64,000 nt of DNA, taken from the NCBI RefSeq assembly GCF_932294415.1, contig NC_065536.1:59235354-59299353 (forward strand), given 5' to 3'. The position numbers and the translations under genes are program-made. Shown piece after piece: positions 9,446 through 20,100 of this stretch (position 1 is its first letter; each line of letters opens with the position of its first letter). The stretch is from Quercus robur (Eukaryota > Streptophyta > Magnoliopsida > Fagales > Fagaceae). A model generated the notes under the pieces. The model did no database searches. It was not told the DNA's origin and saw only the letters and a list, made by a program, of their open reading frames with translations.

Positions 9446-11346
9446 TGTTTCATATCAACCTACTGCACCTCTCCTAATGCAAATTTCATCTACATGTAAG
9501 GATGTGCTCAATCTAATATATAGGGATGAACATAAATATACATTCTATGAACTCCTACTTATTGTGATGTGAGGAAGTGTACGTGCAACATGTTAATTAT
9601 TTCATACCTTTTCATTCTCATGTCCAGATTCACCAACCCAAAGATTTCCCATCTCATCCTTCAAGCAGACAGCAGTATGACCAGCAAAAGCACCAGTTAC
9701 CCATTTTTCTAATGTCTCGAATCCACCCCACCGACCACGGATCTTTGATACAGCTAAGAAATCACCAGAATGAACATCATCAGGATTTATAGTTGCAAGC
9801 CAAGGCTGAGGACGTTTTTCAAATGAGGCACCCATATGGTTCTTCAGAAAAGCTAAGTTAGCATTTTGACCCCACCCTGTATTCGAAAACAAAGGCAATA
9901 CATCTACTAATGAAAGCAAGGTCCCCAGCATTCCTGATGGCATGAGAAATACAGAAACCCCGTGCTGCTTAACCTGCTCAATAGAATGAATGAAAGAAAA
10001 AATCACCTTTTACGCAACGAGGTTAAGAAGCAGAAGATCTAAACAAACATCAGAGAACTCAAGCATACATATTCCAACTCTGCAGGCTCTTCCCATGAGT
10101 CAAATTTCAATGTATGTTCTCGAGCAGAGAAGTAGTAATCCCATGTAATCCTGTAGGGTGTTGCAAATACATAGAGATCCATGCAGGTCCAACTGTGCGC
10201 TGCAGAAGTCTGTAAAGGGTGCAGAAACTCAGTCCAAGAAAGTTTACCATAATATCAAGACCAAAAATTTACATAACCAATCTACCACACACTTTTCCCC
10301 TCACCTCTGAAGTGCATTTGACTACATGGATCTTTAAATTCCTTTTATTGCTAAATAGTCCCAATTGATCACACAACCCATCTTAGTTTTAACTTAGAGT
10401 GATGCTAACGGTACTACAAATTTTACAACATTAGACTTACAAACTAACATGTTAACTTCTAAACACAAAACAACAAAGTAAATTAATAAATTTTATTTAT
10501 TATACTGATGATGTCGTCCCAATTGTCCCAATCACATTCATTATCTTATCAGTATGAAAGGCTTTTGTAGTAAAACTTATACTATACACAGCAAACTTAA
10601 GTAGATGGTACTTTAAAACTAAACCAAGCATTAAGTTTTTCAGAAAGCCCAATACAAATTTTAAAAACTTTCCAAAACAAAACCTCATACACCCAGATCA
10701 CATCAGTTTCTAAACTTTTTATAGTTAAATTGATAACAACTTTACCATTTTCCTTTTCAATTGCAACAAATCCCAATCAGATAAAAGTGGCACTAAAAAA
10801 AATCACACACAAATTCAAAACTTTCCAAAACAAAACCTCATACCCAGATAACATTCATTGTCTCATCAGTTTCAAAACCTTTTATAGTAAAACTATCACT
10901 AGCTTTTAGCATTTTTTTCCTTTTCAATTTCACAAATCACAATCAAAATTCCAAATGGGTCTTTAACAAAATGAAAGATACCAAAAAAAAAAAAAAAGTG
11001 GGACTAAAAGAGTGACCTTTAGATAAAGAACACCGCCACCCAAAGTGGCTTCGTCCCTATCGCTCTCGGTGAACTCAAGGCGAGCCTCGTTGCCATAAAA
11101 GCACGCGCCTTTCCACTCAAGGGTGCCATTGTTGGGGCTCACCGATCCCACAAAAGCGGGCAACAAATCAACGGCGCTGTGAAAGTTGTTCAGCACCGGC
11201 CACGAAATCTGGTGAGGCAAAACGGGTAGAACATCGTTGACCCGAAACGGCAACTTCAGAGCATCCGACCCGAACCCGAATCCAAGACCCAAAACGCAGA
11301 GCAGTATTGACAGTAGTCTGTGCTTGAATGGAGAGTTCAGAGACAT
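6930..11346 (-). CDS. Secretory-pathway protein with permuted NlpC/P60 (papain-like) hydrolase features, 528 aa, 7 exons
   Basis: Exons, in reading order: 11017-11346, 10069-10209, 9608-9973, 9121-9363, 8534-8626, 7259-7459, 6930-7142. Every junction has GT-AG and every exon is a whole number of codons. The ATG at 11346 starts a hydrophobic stretch (LLSILLCVLGLGFGFG, about residues 11-26), read as a signal peptide. Residues 227-256 hold GD..(about 27)..GH in the GDFLAV...AGHTAVCL context, and Cys431 lies in TTCVAFILAMYK. A GD/GH block before a C-terminal catalytic-type Cys is the order in circularly permuted NlpC/P60 hydrolases of the YiiX type. Activity and substrate are unknown. Conserved Trp/Tyr-rich blocks (IPWDEWWELAL, residues 288-298) look family-specific. 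A fragment of exon 3/intron 2 is duplicated at 2685-2820. Exon structure is firm; the fold assignment is inference. Confidence 0.85.
7943..8222. repeat. 140-bp tandem duplication in intron 5 of the 6930-11346 gene
   Basis: Units 7943-8082 and 8083-8222 match closely, both starting TCACTGATTTGTTTTCTTTT. The second half of each unit is the left end of the MITE at 8171-8372, so the duplication copied a MITE edge. Confidence 0.9.
8171..8372 (-). mobile_element. hAT-like MITE of the 'TGTCCGTTTGG' type
   Basis: Ends in CCAAACGGACACT and contains TAGCTGAAATAGTACAGT and ACTATAGATAAAGGTAAAAG phrases also found, reverse complemented, in the MITE at 19434-19630. The left end is diverged. Confidence 0.5.
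9413..9443. repeat. (GT)n microsatellite in intron 3
   Basis: About 15 GT dinucleotides inside intron 3 of the minus-strand gene. Confidence 0.85.
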
Positions 11347-11452
11347 GGGTCCAAGCTCTGATCGATTTGGGAAGAGAGCAGGGAGCCCTAATTTGGGGGA
11401 TGAGAAATTGGGAATTGGGAATTGGGAATTGAAGGGAAAAGAGGGATTTGGA

Positions 11453-11461
11453 CTTTATATT
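11453..11461 (-). promoter_or_regulatory. Candidate TATA box of the permuted NlpC/P60-like gene
   Basis: On the minus strand this reads ATATAAAG, about 107 bases upstream of the ATG at 11346. Confidence 0.4.
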
Positions 11462-11675
11462 ATTAGGACTTAGACTTTTTAGCGGTGGAGTGGTGGACTA
11501 TGTTTGTTTTTGTTTTTGTTTTCATAGCTACTTGTTAGTTAGCTTTGTTTTTTTATTACAATGCTTCTTGGTGGAAACTTCAACATTTTAGTGGGTTTAT
11601 GAGGACATTTCTTCTGGTTCTTGTTATGATCCAAAAGGATAGAGTTTTGCCCATCATTAATTCTTCCAATATGGT

Positions 11676-11728
11676 AACTATTTAAGTTGCTCAAAAAAAA
11701 AAAAAAAAAAAAAAAAAAACTATTTAAG
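11676..11728 (+). repeat. Micro-retroinsertion: poly(A)-tailed 31-bp insert with 11-bp duplication
   Basis: AACTATTTAAG occurs at 11676-11686 and 11718-11728. Between them lies only 'ttgctc' plus a run of As. This has the form of a retroposed copy truncated to its last few bases. Confidence 0.65.
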
Positions 11729-11732
11729 CACT

Positions 11733-11935
11733 GTGATCCAGCTCAACTAGTGAAGTTTATTGTCTTTAAATAAGAGATTGGATATTCTTTACACGAAAAA
11801 TCGATTGTGTTTTAACTGAATGATAAAGAATAATCTTTTTTGGATAAAAATGATAACGAATAATCATTAAGAGACGATGTTATAGATTGAATTTTATCTT
11901 ATCTTTTAAAAAATAATAAACTAATAATGTCAAGA
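11733..11935 (+). mobile_element. tRNA-derived SINE, copy 2
   Basis: Starts with a CTCAACTAGTGAAGT box and follows the same order as copy 1: ACACGAAAAATCGATTG, then TGATAAAGAATAATC, then 'cattaagagacgatgtt'. Its B box is degraded. It carries an internal micro-insertion: the 17-bp near-repeat at 11819-11835 and 11849-11865 flanks 13 bases (T6 then ggataaa), that is, a minus-strand A-tailed insert. Confidence 0.55.
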
Positions 11936-12208
11936 AAAAAGATCCGTGACTTTTTAATTCAAATAAAAAAACAATTATATGCAACATATTAAAATTTTCA
12001 ATTAATTGCAAGCATATATTTGTATTAACTACGAAAAAAAGTTCACAAAATCATTTTCATATAGTTTTAATCACATTACCTATTTTATGAGTAATGTAAC
12101 TTGTTTAAGTAATACAAGTTAATGGTTTTGTGAACCACCACTTAATGGATTGTAAAAGATTCCTCAAAACCCGTTTATGGACCAATACAATATTGTAAGG
12201 ACTCAATT

Positions 12209-12983
12209 TGTAACGACCCCAAATTAGTGTATTGGGTTCGAACGTTAAAGGCCCAAACAATAAAATTTGTAGAGAGTGGGCTAAAAGGCTAGGCCTTGGT
12301 GAACGGACAGCCGTTAGTCATGGTGTTCGTGATGATTGCACAGAGGTAAACTTAGCGTATCGAAGAAGACTTTCTCCTCGGCGCGGCCTGAGTGGCTCCG
12401 GTCCTTGGACCTCGTCCGAGGAGCTTAATATTCTTATTATTCTTTTTACGTTAGGGTTCAATGGCCCTGGAGATGATCTGCCTCCCCCTTTTTGGACTGC
12501 TTCCTTCTCCTTTTATACTAGCTTTTCCCCTCCCTCCAACGTCCACGTGTAGGTTCAGCTTTCTAGGACTGATACTTATCCCATCAGCTCATACTCAAAG
12601 TGGTTGGGGGTGGTTGTAAAAGCTGAAAAGCATGGCTCTATCAGGCGCAGAGTACTTAATTGCAGTAATTGCAGCCTTTCCCTGATCCTTTGTCGCCGCA
12701 TTGTTCAGAGGTCTTTTCCCCATCAATGCGGAGGTGTTTAGCTTTTCCTTGAACCGCTCCTATACTGTATTCGCCCTTTCTTCTAGGAGCGCTTTGGAGA
12801 CTGCTTTTGATGGTGTGCCGCTCCTTCCTTCTAGGTTTTGGGATGCCGAGGACAGGATCGTCCTCGACTATATCTCTAGGCCATTTGGACTTCCGTTGCA
12901 TGTTCTCGGCTACGCCTCTCCTCGGTGCGGGCCTTGGGCCCTAATGTAAAATGGGCCGGGATCATAAATTCTCTGGCCCCACA
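12209..12983 (+). mobile_element. Solo-LTR-like segment of a CCTCGG-rich Ty3/gypsy family
   Basis: A GC-rich block of about 775 bp in AT-rich surroundings, starting TGTAACGACCCC and ending GGCCCCACA, so it has TG...CA ends. It contains CTCCTCGGCGCGG, GACCTCGTCCGAGGAG and a perfect 7-bp-arm hairpin CGAGGAC-6-GTCCTCG at 12847-12866. Shared phrases link it to the blocks at 1600-2290 and 14131-14965 and, more loosely, to the LTRs of E2. The 5 bases on each side do not match, so boundaries or solo status are uncertain. Open frames inside are chance frames. Confidence 0.55.
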
Positions 12984-14130
12984 AATATAATTAATATTAT
13001 CTTTTTTCAAAAAGAATTCAAATTAATTATGTGTTTTAATTTAATTGAAAAATCTGATGTTTGTGTAATGTGCTACACTTAAGAAATTGTACCTAAATTT
13101 ATATATATGTATCATTTAATTTATAATAATGTTGAAACTCTCTCAAAAAAAAATTATAATAATGTTAAGGACATTATAAATTCTACTATACAAGTCTTAC
13201 AAATTTATGTGTCAACTTTTTAAATAAAAAAAAAAAAACTAATTCAAAATTTTAATTATTTATTATATTGTTAATGTAATACTATAATTTTTTTTTCTTA
13301 ATGTAAGCAAAGATTGAAAGACCATATATTTATGTAACTAGAAGCCACAACAAACCATATATTTATTTTAACTAAAACTTTTATAGAAAAATTTCATTAT
13401 TCCGAAGAGAAAAGGATAAAGGTTGACATAATCTTATTTAGAATAATGTTTTTTTTTTAATTTAGTATTAATTTTGGACAACTTATGATGAATTTGGTTC
13501 TTGAAACATGTATAAAAAAAATTAGATTTTTTTTTTTTTTTTTGTTATTATCAAAGTTGAACTATCAATTATTTAATATTGATTAAAGAAATTCTATATT
13601 ATCTTGACACCACAATTTGTAATTAATTATTGTTGTTATTAATGTAAGGTCAAAAGATTTCAATGGAAACAAAAGTTGTACGATTGTGACTTTTTTTTTT
13701 TTTTTTTATCAGTTTGTTCGAAACAATTGTGGCAATCAATTTCAGTGGTAAGTGGAGTAAGTGTATCATTGAATCATTTAATATGAACAATAGTTTACGA
13801 ACGATGATAACAAAAAATATATATTAATAATAAATTTAGCACATGGTTTATAGTTTACGAACGAAAAAATAATAAATTTAGCACATGGTTTAATGTACCA
13901 AATGATAGTTTGACCTCTTAATTTTTTGTAGATAGGGGAAAAAATCCAATGTTGGATTGAAGAGCCAAATGCAGTATTTTTTTTTTTTAATGCATAAAGT
14001 ATATTTAACGCACCGAAAAAGTTGGTTCTCTTATTGTTTTTTTTTTCTTTTATATATTAGAAAAGCCTATATGAATTTCATACAAGCTTTCTTTCTTTCT
14101 TTTTTTTAACTGGAGTATATTATAAGTTAT
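12984..14130. other. Intergenic, AT-rich
   Basis: Homopolymer-rich sequence without a gene. A short duplicated phrase lies near 13792-13890 ('tagtttacgaacga' twice). The only retroposon-like trace is the micro-insertion at 13121-13166. Confidence 0.5.
13121..13166 (+). repeat. Micro-retroinsertion: 20-bp insert with 13-bp duplication
   Basis: TTATAATAATGTT at 13121-13133 and 13154-13166 flanks 'gaaactctctc' plus A9. The insert core matches the 3' end of the local SINE family ('gaaactct' before the A tail at 55582-55738). Confidence 0.7.
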
Positions 14131-14965
14131 TGTAAAGGCAGGTTTTGCTTCCCAAGCCCAAAAATGAAAAGGACAAGGGTCCAAAGAGCTCAAAACAATG
14201 AATTTGTAAAGAGTTGGCTAGAAACTGGGCTCCTATGAGTTGGACAACAATCACAGTAGGTTAAACGATACTAGAAGGTAAGAATAAACAGTTTTATGCA
14301 AGGAAAATCCTGCTCAGCAAAGTTCGAGGAAGGCAGTTCTTATATATTTCTTTTAAACTTAAGCACAATTATCGTTCTTAAGTGTACAGACCCCTTTTCA
14401 GATTATCTAATCTCCTTTTTCTTTGTAATGGGATTTTTCTTCTTTATATTCCACTTCTTTACTTTATCTCAGCCCTTCACGTGTAGATCAAATTGCTGGT
14501 TTTGATCCTTGTCCCATCAACACTTTCCTGAAATCTTTATGGGTAGCTGTAAGGCTGAAGTTTACTGTTCAGGTATCACCTCCACATTAATGCGGCCAAA
14601 GAATTAGCTGCAAAGCATTCAATGCGGTAGTAACAGCTTTCTCCTAGATACTTCTCAGCTTTCCTTTGTCTTATCCCCTTTTGATGTCTATCCTTACTAG
14701 TGTGATCGTCTGGTGCCTTATTCTTGATGAAAGGTCAGACCTCTGACCTCTACTCTGCTTAGCCGAGGAGGTACTTCTCCTCGGCCTACAATCCCAACCC
14801 CTCATGACCAAACTTCTTCCACAGAATATTATCTTGTATGACTTCACTATTGTCTATCTATCCCTGGATGTTTTAACGTTCTCGGACATGGCCTACGGCC
14901 CAGTACCCATTTCTAGGCCCTTTATTCCTACAGTTATTATTACTATTTATACTATCAAGAATCTA
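14131..14965 (+). mobile_element. LTR-like segment, CCTCGG family
   Basis: Shares phrases with 12209-12983 and 1600-2290 (CACGTGTAG, 'cattaatgcgg', 'ttgtcccatca'). It holds a perfect 9-bp-arm hairpin GCCGAGGAG-6-CTCCTCGGC at 14762-14785 and an adjacent 8-bp-arm dyad near 14733-14750. Ends are approximate and no target-site duplication was found. Confidence 0.5.
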
Positions 14966-14976
14966 AAACTTGGTGT

Positions 14977-15050
14977 GGATTTCAGTTAACTCAACTGATA
15001 AAGTCTCTCTGGAGGTTGAATAAGAAATCTAAGTTAAATACCAAAAAAAA
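14977..15050 (+). mobile_element. SINE 5'-half fragment
   Basis: The 'cagttaactcaactgataaag' type A-box phrase and following bases resemble the 5' half of the local SINE, then end in an A run. B box not clear. Confidence 0.35.
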
Positions 15051-16461
15051 AAATCATTTATTTATTTATAACCAAAAAAACGGTTGCAAATAATTTTGCA
15101 CCGATGAAAAGTAAATATTATTTCAGTTTTATATCTTAACATCATTAAAAAAAAAGAAAAAAAAAAAGGGATGAGGCTTGCTCTCACTTCACTAAAACTC
15201 ACTACATGATCTGTCCACTACAAATGGATCATTGCTTGAAATTGACATGATAAAGTATTACAAATTTGAAAAATTAAATAAAAATTGCCATATTATTAGT
15301 TTAGAATCTTTAGATTACTGATTCACGCATAGGAAGTAGCAATAACTACATAGAAAAGGCTCAAAGTGACCTTTGGCTTGATCAACTAGTTTTTTCAGAA
15401 TTTGGACTACTTGAATTAAGTATTTGCTAAACATGATTTCATTGCAAAAGCATCTTATAGTGTCACTTTTTATAGTTGCTACCAACTCATCCCACTCATG
15501 GTGATTGGTGACTGTAGTGCACCTCCATCGGATGGAGACTATAGTGTCCTGTGTCCCTCTTCCAATGGATATATTATTTCCTGCATGCAACATCCCTTTC
15601 AGTTATGAGGTCCAATCTCATGTGAGAGGGATATCGCATGAAATTTACTTTCATGTAAGAGGAATGTTGCATGCAATATCATGTGAGATTTACTTTCATG
15701 TAAGAGGGATGTTGCATGCAAGGCCCCATTAACTTTCAGTAACTTTGTTACTTGATCCAGCTAGACATATCAACAATGAGAAGATATTCACTATCCATCT
15801 TTAGGAATAATAAACTCTGAAATGTAGGTCTCAGTTAGTATATCTAACATTTGCAAGTTCATTAACACAAGTAAATAAATACATTCCACAAGGCAGATAA
15901 ATATGAAATTCTAATGTTCTTGTCAAAAGGTCATCGAGAGCATCGTGATGGGTTAGAAAAACTCTTGGTATAGCATAAAAGAGAGAAAGGAGAAGCGGAA
16001 AAGAAGTTTGAACGGGTTTGATCTGTCAAAAACTTGCAGCGACCTTGGTTGGCAAATGCTTCACTGAACCAACAAACTTGTAATGCAATAGCATATAGCT
16101 TCTGTCTCTGTGAATAATGTAAAGAAGAACTAAAGAACCACTGGCATCATCTTGAGAGCCAAGAAACTTCTAGATCTCCCTAGGATCTTTCTCTTTCTTT
16201 TTTAGGTAAATCCTAAGTTGAATACACTAAACATTCCATCAAGCCACTTGATCTTGTTCGCCAGAATAAGGCACGCACATGGTGATGTCTTGCAACAAAC
16301 CTTCATAATCACCTTGGAAACCTCAAGACTGCTTCATCAGTAAACATGCCTTATATGCGTTGATAACCCAATTGAACAATAGTACTCAAGTTCTATGACA
16401 AGTTCAGAAATCCATCTTAAGAAGTCAATAAACAATACTCAAGTTGACCTTGAAGACCATG
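15051..16461. other. Intergenic / 3' flank of the MYND gene
   Basis: No coding exon recognised. The part near 15900-16461 may include 3' UTR of the minus-strand MYND gene whose stop is at 16462. A hairpin repeat lies at 15582-15720. Confidence 0.4.
15582..15720. repeat. Inverted repeat with 16-bp perfect arms and internal direct repeats
   Basis: TGCATGCAACATCCCT at 15582-15597 is the exact reverse complement of 15705-15720. Between the arms, a phrase with 'tcatgtgaga', 'tttactttcatgtaagag' and 'atgttgcatgca' is repeated, so the unit looks like a partly duplicated palindromic element. Several GCATGC words occur. Confidence 0.75.
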
Positions 16462-17155
16462 TCACATCCCAAAGAGGAAGCAATTACTGTAGCAAGGAAG
16501 AAATAGAGCACTGTCTTCAACCACCATTGGCTGCCTAAATGGATTTAATTGTATCTACAAGGCAGTGGCAAATTTTGGGATCTGATTAAATTAAGCATAA
16601 CAATTCAAAGCTTTTGAACAGAACAGTAGCTTGGAGAAAAATAACACAAAGAAACAATAAAGCAATGTAACACACAGGAAATGTGAGAGGATGGCCAGTT
16701 AAAGTGCTTATGCAACAAGCTCCAAGATGACAAGCTTCTTCACAGTAATCAGAAAAAACTGCCGCGACATTTGTCTCCTTTATTAGCTCCTGAAACGCTC
16801 ATCCAAGAAAACAAAAGAACTAACATTAAAAAATAAAAAATAAAAATTACAGGCACTTTCTGCTCTTTGTTTGCTTTTAATGGTAAAAGCTTCTTTTTCT
16901 GTGACAAGTAAACACAAACGTAAACTATGAGAGTGAGATGTTAAGAGTATCAAAACACATACAATTGTTGGCAACCAACTTGAATAAGCAGCAATGCCGG
17001 CATTTGGAGCAATCACCAAATGAGGAGAGAAATCCTGTTCATGTACCAGAAGTCAGGAATTACTGCCAAAAGGAGTATTAAGCAACTAACATACCTAGGT
17101 GACAGGTTTTGGAAAGACAACTTAAGTGTAAAATATATATTTTAAAATAAGTTTG

Positions 17156-17190
<35 letters not shown>

Positions 17191-20100
17191 CTGTCTATAA
17201 CAACAGCAATAAAGAAAGAAACCTTTGCTATTTCATGATAGCAGTCATGATATAACCCTCTTCGAAGCTGCAACGTCACTTTTGAAGTTCTTCCAGTCTG
17301 TACATCCCAGCTCAAATTCTCACTTGCAGATTTACAAATGCAATCTGTCTCAAGGCAATGAGCATAATTTCCAAGATCAATCCTCTCACCATCCCTACTT
17401 ATCCCAATGCAGGAAAATAAAAAAATAAAAAATGTCAGCAATAATGTTTTCAGTATCATAATATTTCTAAGTAATGTCTTAAGTATCATGATGGTTACAA
17501 CAGAAAGAAACACTTTTGCTGCTAACTAAATATATCTTCATGGAATAAAGTCCTTTTTTTGCTCTTTTATTTTAAGTTACACATGCACCCAATGAATCTT
17601 GAACCCCACAACCTCACTCTCCACCTAGAGCTCATTGGCGAATTAAGTTCTAATAAAAACTACTCAACTAAATAAATCCTTATAATACATCCATTATGAA
17701 GTGCACTAACTGACCTATGTTGTGGAATTGCAGGCCCAATGAGCTCTATATGCACATGCACACCAGGGAAAAGTGCATGCAACTCTGCAAACACAGCAAG
17801 TTGCAAAAGCTCTTTCTCAGGCCCTGTCAATAACAAAAGCTTCAGTAATACATTGGTGATATTATATGGATGATCAACAAACTTATCATTACTAAAAAGG
17901 CACATAAAACTATTTCTGATATTACCTAGACGCACCACCAGCACTTTGTAGAAATTAAGCTTAATATAGGATGAACATCATTTTATAATACTTGCGTACA
18001 AGCATTTTCACCCCGACTCAAGTGCCAGTAGATAATACAGCAATATACATTCACTTCATACTACACTATATTCAAAACAATCTTTTTATTTTACAAGTAA
18101 AAGATAATAGCCAATTGCCTAGATGAATGGGCTCCAGGGTAAACAATAAAAGCAGCATGATTATCAAAAAACCATGCTTCTACATTGCATACCCTGACAA
18201 ACCATGTAGTCAGCATTAGCTTTAACAAACATAGTTAACAAGGCCAACAGCTATCAGTCTCACTTGTTACCGTGAGACTTGTAGCAGTTGTAGGGAGGTC
18301 GGGCACAAAGTTCAACTCCTATAATACAGGCTAGAGGATAGACTAAAATATTATAAAAATTACCTTATAAACTAGGACAGTCATAAAATATCCATTGATG
18401 CTACTCATTCTAAAACTCATCCTCCAAATCAAGTTCCAAGAAGACCCACTGGCTAGGTCCATAACTATTCACAATGTCAAGGCCTGCTATGTGACTTAAG
18501 GAACAAATGTGAAGCATGAACTTCAGAAAACATATTTACTTTCTGTGGATTTCTCTAAATAATTTACAGAAAAAGAAAGATATTAAGGGAAAGAAATTGG
18601 CCAAAGACACATCCATTAGCATAGAACCATAATACTAGAAAAACAGTTCAATAGAGACATCAAACATTAAATTTACTGCTTGCAGAGTAAATAATTGAAC
18701 TGCAACAACATACCAAGATAGTGTATGCACAGTTTGTCCCTGATTTCAGAAGTTGAACTTCCAAGACCAGCAACTTGAGTGGCTTGATATATCATAAATG
18801 GCTGAAATTAATGGGGAAAAAAATCATTATTCTTCTGATTAAAATCACAATATCCAAGAATTAACAGTAAGCTGCATCTGGATTCATAAATAAAGAAGTG
18901 TTGGATTTGAATTCAACTTCTTAGTTTTTTTTTTGATAAGTAAGAAAGATGTATATTCAAGAAGATACTTTATGCATGAAAAGCATAGAGCAAACAAAAA
19001 ATACAGCGAGAAAGAAAACAAAACAGAAAATTAATTACAAAGGAGAAGAGAGTTTAGGAAATAAGGGAGAGAATCACTAGAAGTGAGTCTCCAAGCTTGA
19101 GACTAGTCAAACAAAGATCCACTAAAAGAACAAAGTAGCTGATCTCCAGAACTATCTAAGTCCTCAAAGGTTCGCAAATTACGCTCCCTCCAAATACACC
19201 ACAATAAACACAATGGTACTAAGTTCCAGATTTTTGAGGAATGTTTCCCAACCAATTCCACCAACCAAAGAGAGAATCTAGACCATACTAGGTAAGACCC
19301 ACGAAATCCCAAAAGATTTGAAAACAAAATTCCACAATCGACAAGCCATCTCACAATGAAGCAGTAAGTGATCTATTATCTCCCCACAACAACGGCACAT
19401 AATACACTGGTCAACAAATTCAAAGCCCCTAAGTGTGCGTTTGGGTTAAATTTAAAAATTAAAATTATTTCACAATTCAGCTTATTTTTGCTACTATTCA
19501 TGGGCCTCACTGCACTTTTTGGAACTATTCATCGGCCCCACTGTACTATTTCAACTAACTTTTACCTTTATCTATAGTATTTTCAGCAATAATTTTTCAG
19601 TTTCAGCAAAATAAGCAGTATCCAAACACACCCTAAGTCTCAAATTATCACCCATAAGAACCCTATTCCAAGCTACAATCCAAACAAAGAAGGAAACATG
19701 CCTAGGAGCTTTGACTTTCCAAATACCTTTCAAATTATCAACTTCTTAGTAAAAGCAGAAGCCAAAACACCATTCACATAATTGTGGATTGAAATATAAA
19801 TGGGAAGCTGCTACCAATACAACCACACAGTTTTTTTTTTTTTTTTTTAAGAATCCAACCACATAGATTTTAAAAATCATATTCCAAAAAGAATCATAGT
19901 AACCATAAGCAGCCTCACAAAATATGCATTCCAGAAAAGGAGATTGTAGCTAAAATGCTAAGGTGTTGATTCTTCCTTCATGCCTCAATCTTGGCCACAT
20001 AAGAAATATTGTAGATTAATATTTTAAAAGTAATAAGAAGTAGTTCATAAATTCCAACTCTCAACTAACGACTTAAACACAACATACATACCCAGTGAAG

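Noticed and set aside
12656..12949. Open frames of about 80 aa on both strands in the solo-LTR-like block
   Set aside because: GC-rich LTR sequence has few stops by chance; no protein resemblance.
12204..12988. Target-site duplication for the LTR-like block
   Set aside because: The 5 bases on the two sides (CAATT, AATAT) do not match, so solo-LTR status is not claimed as certain.
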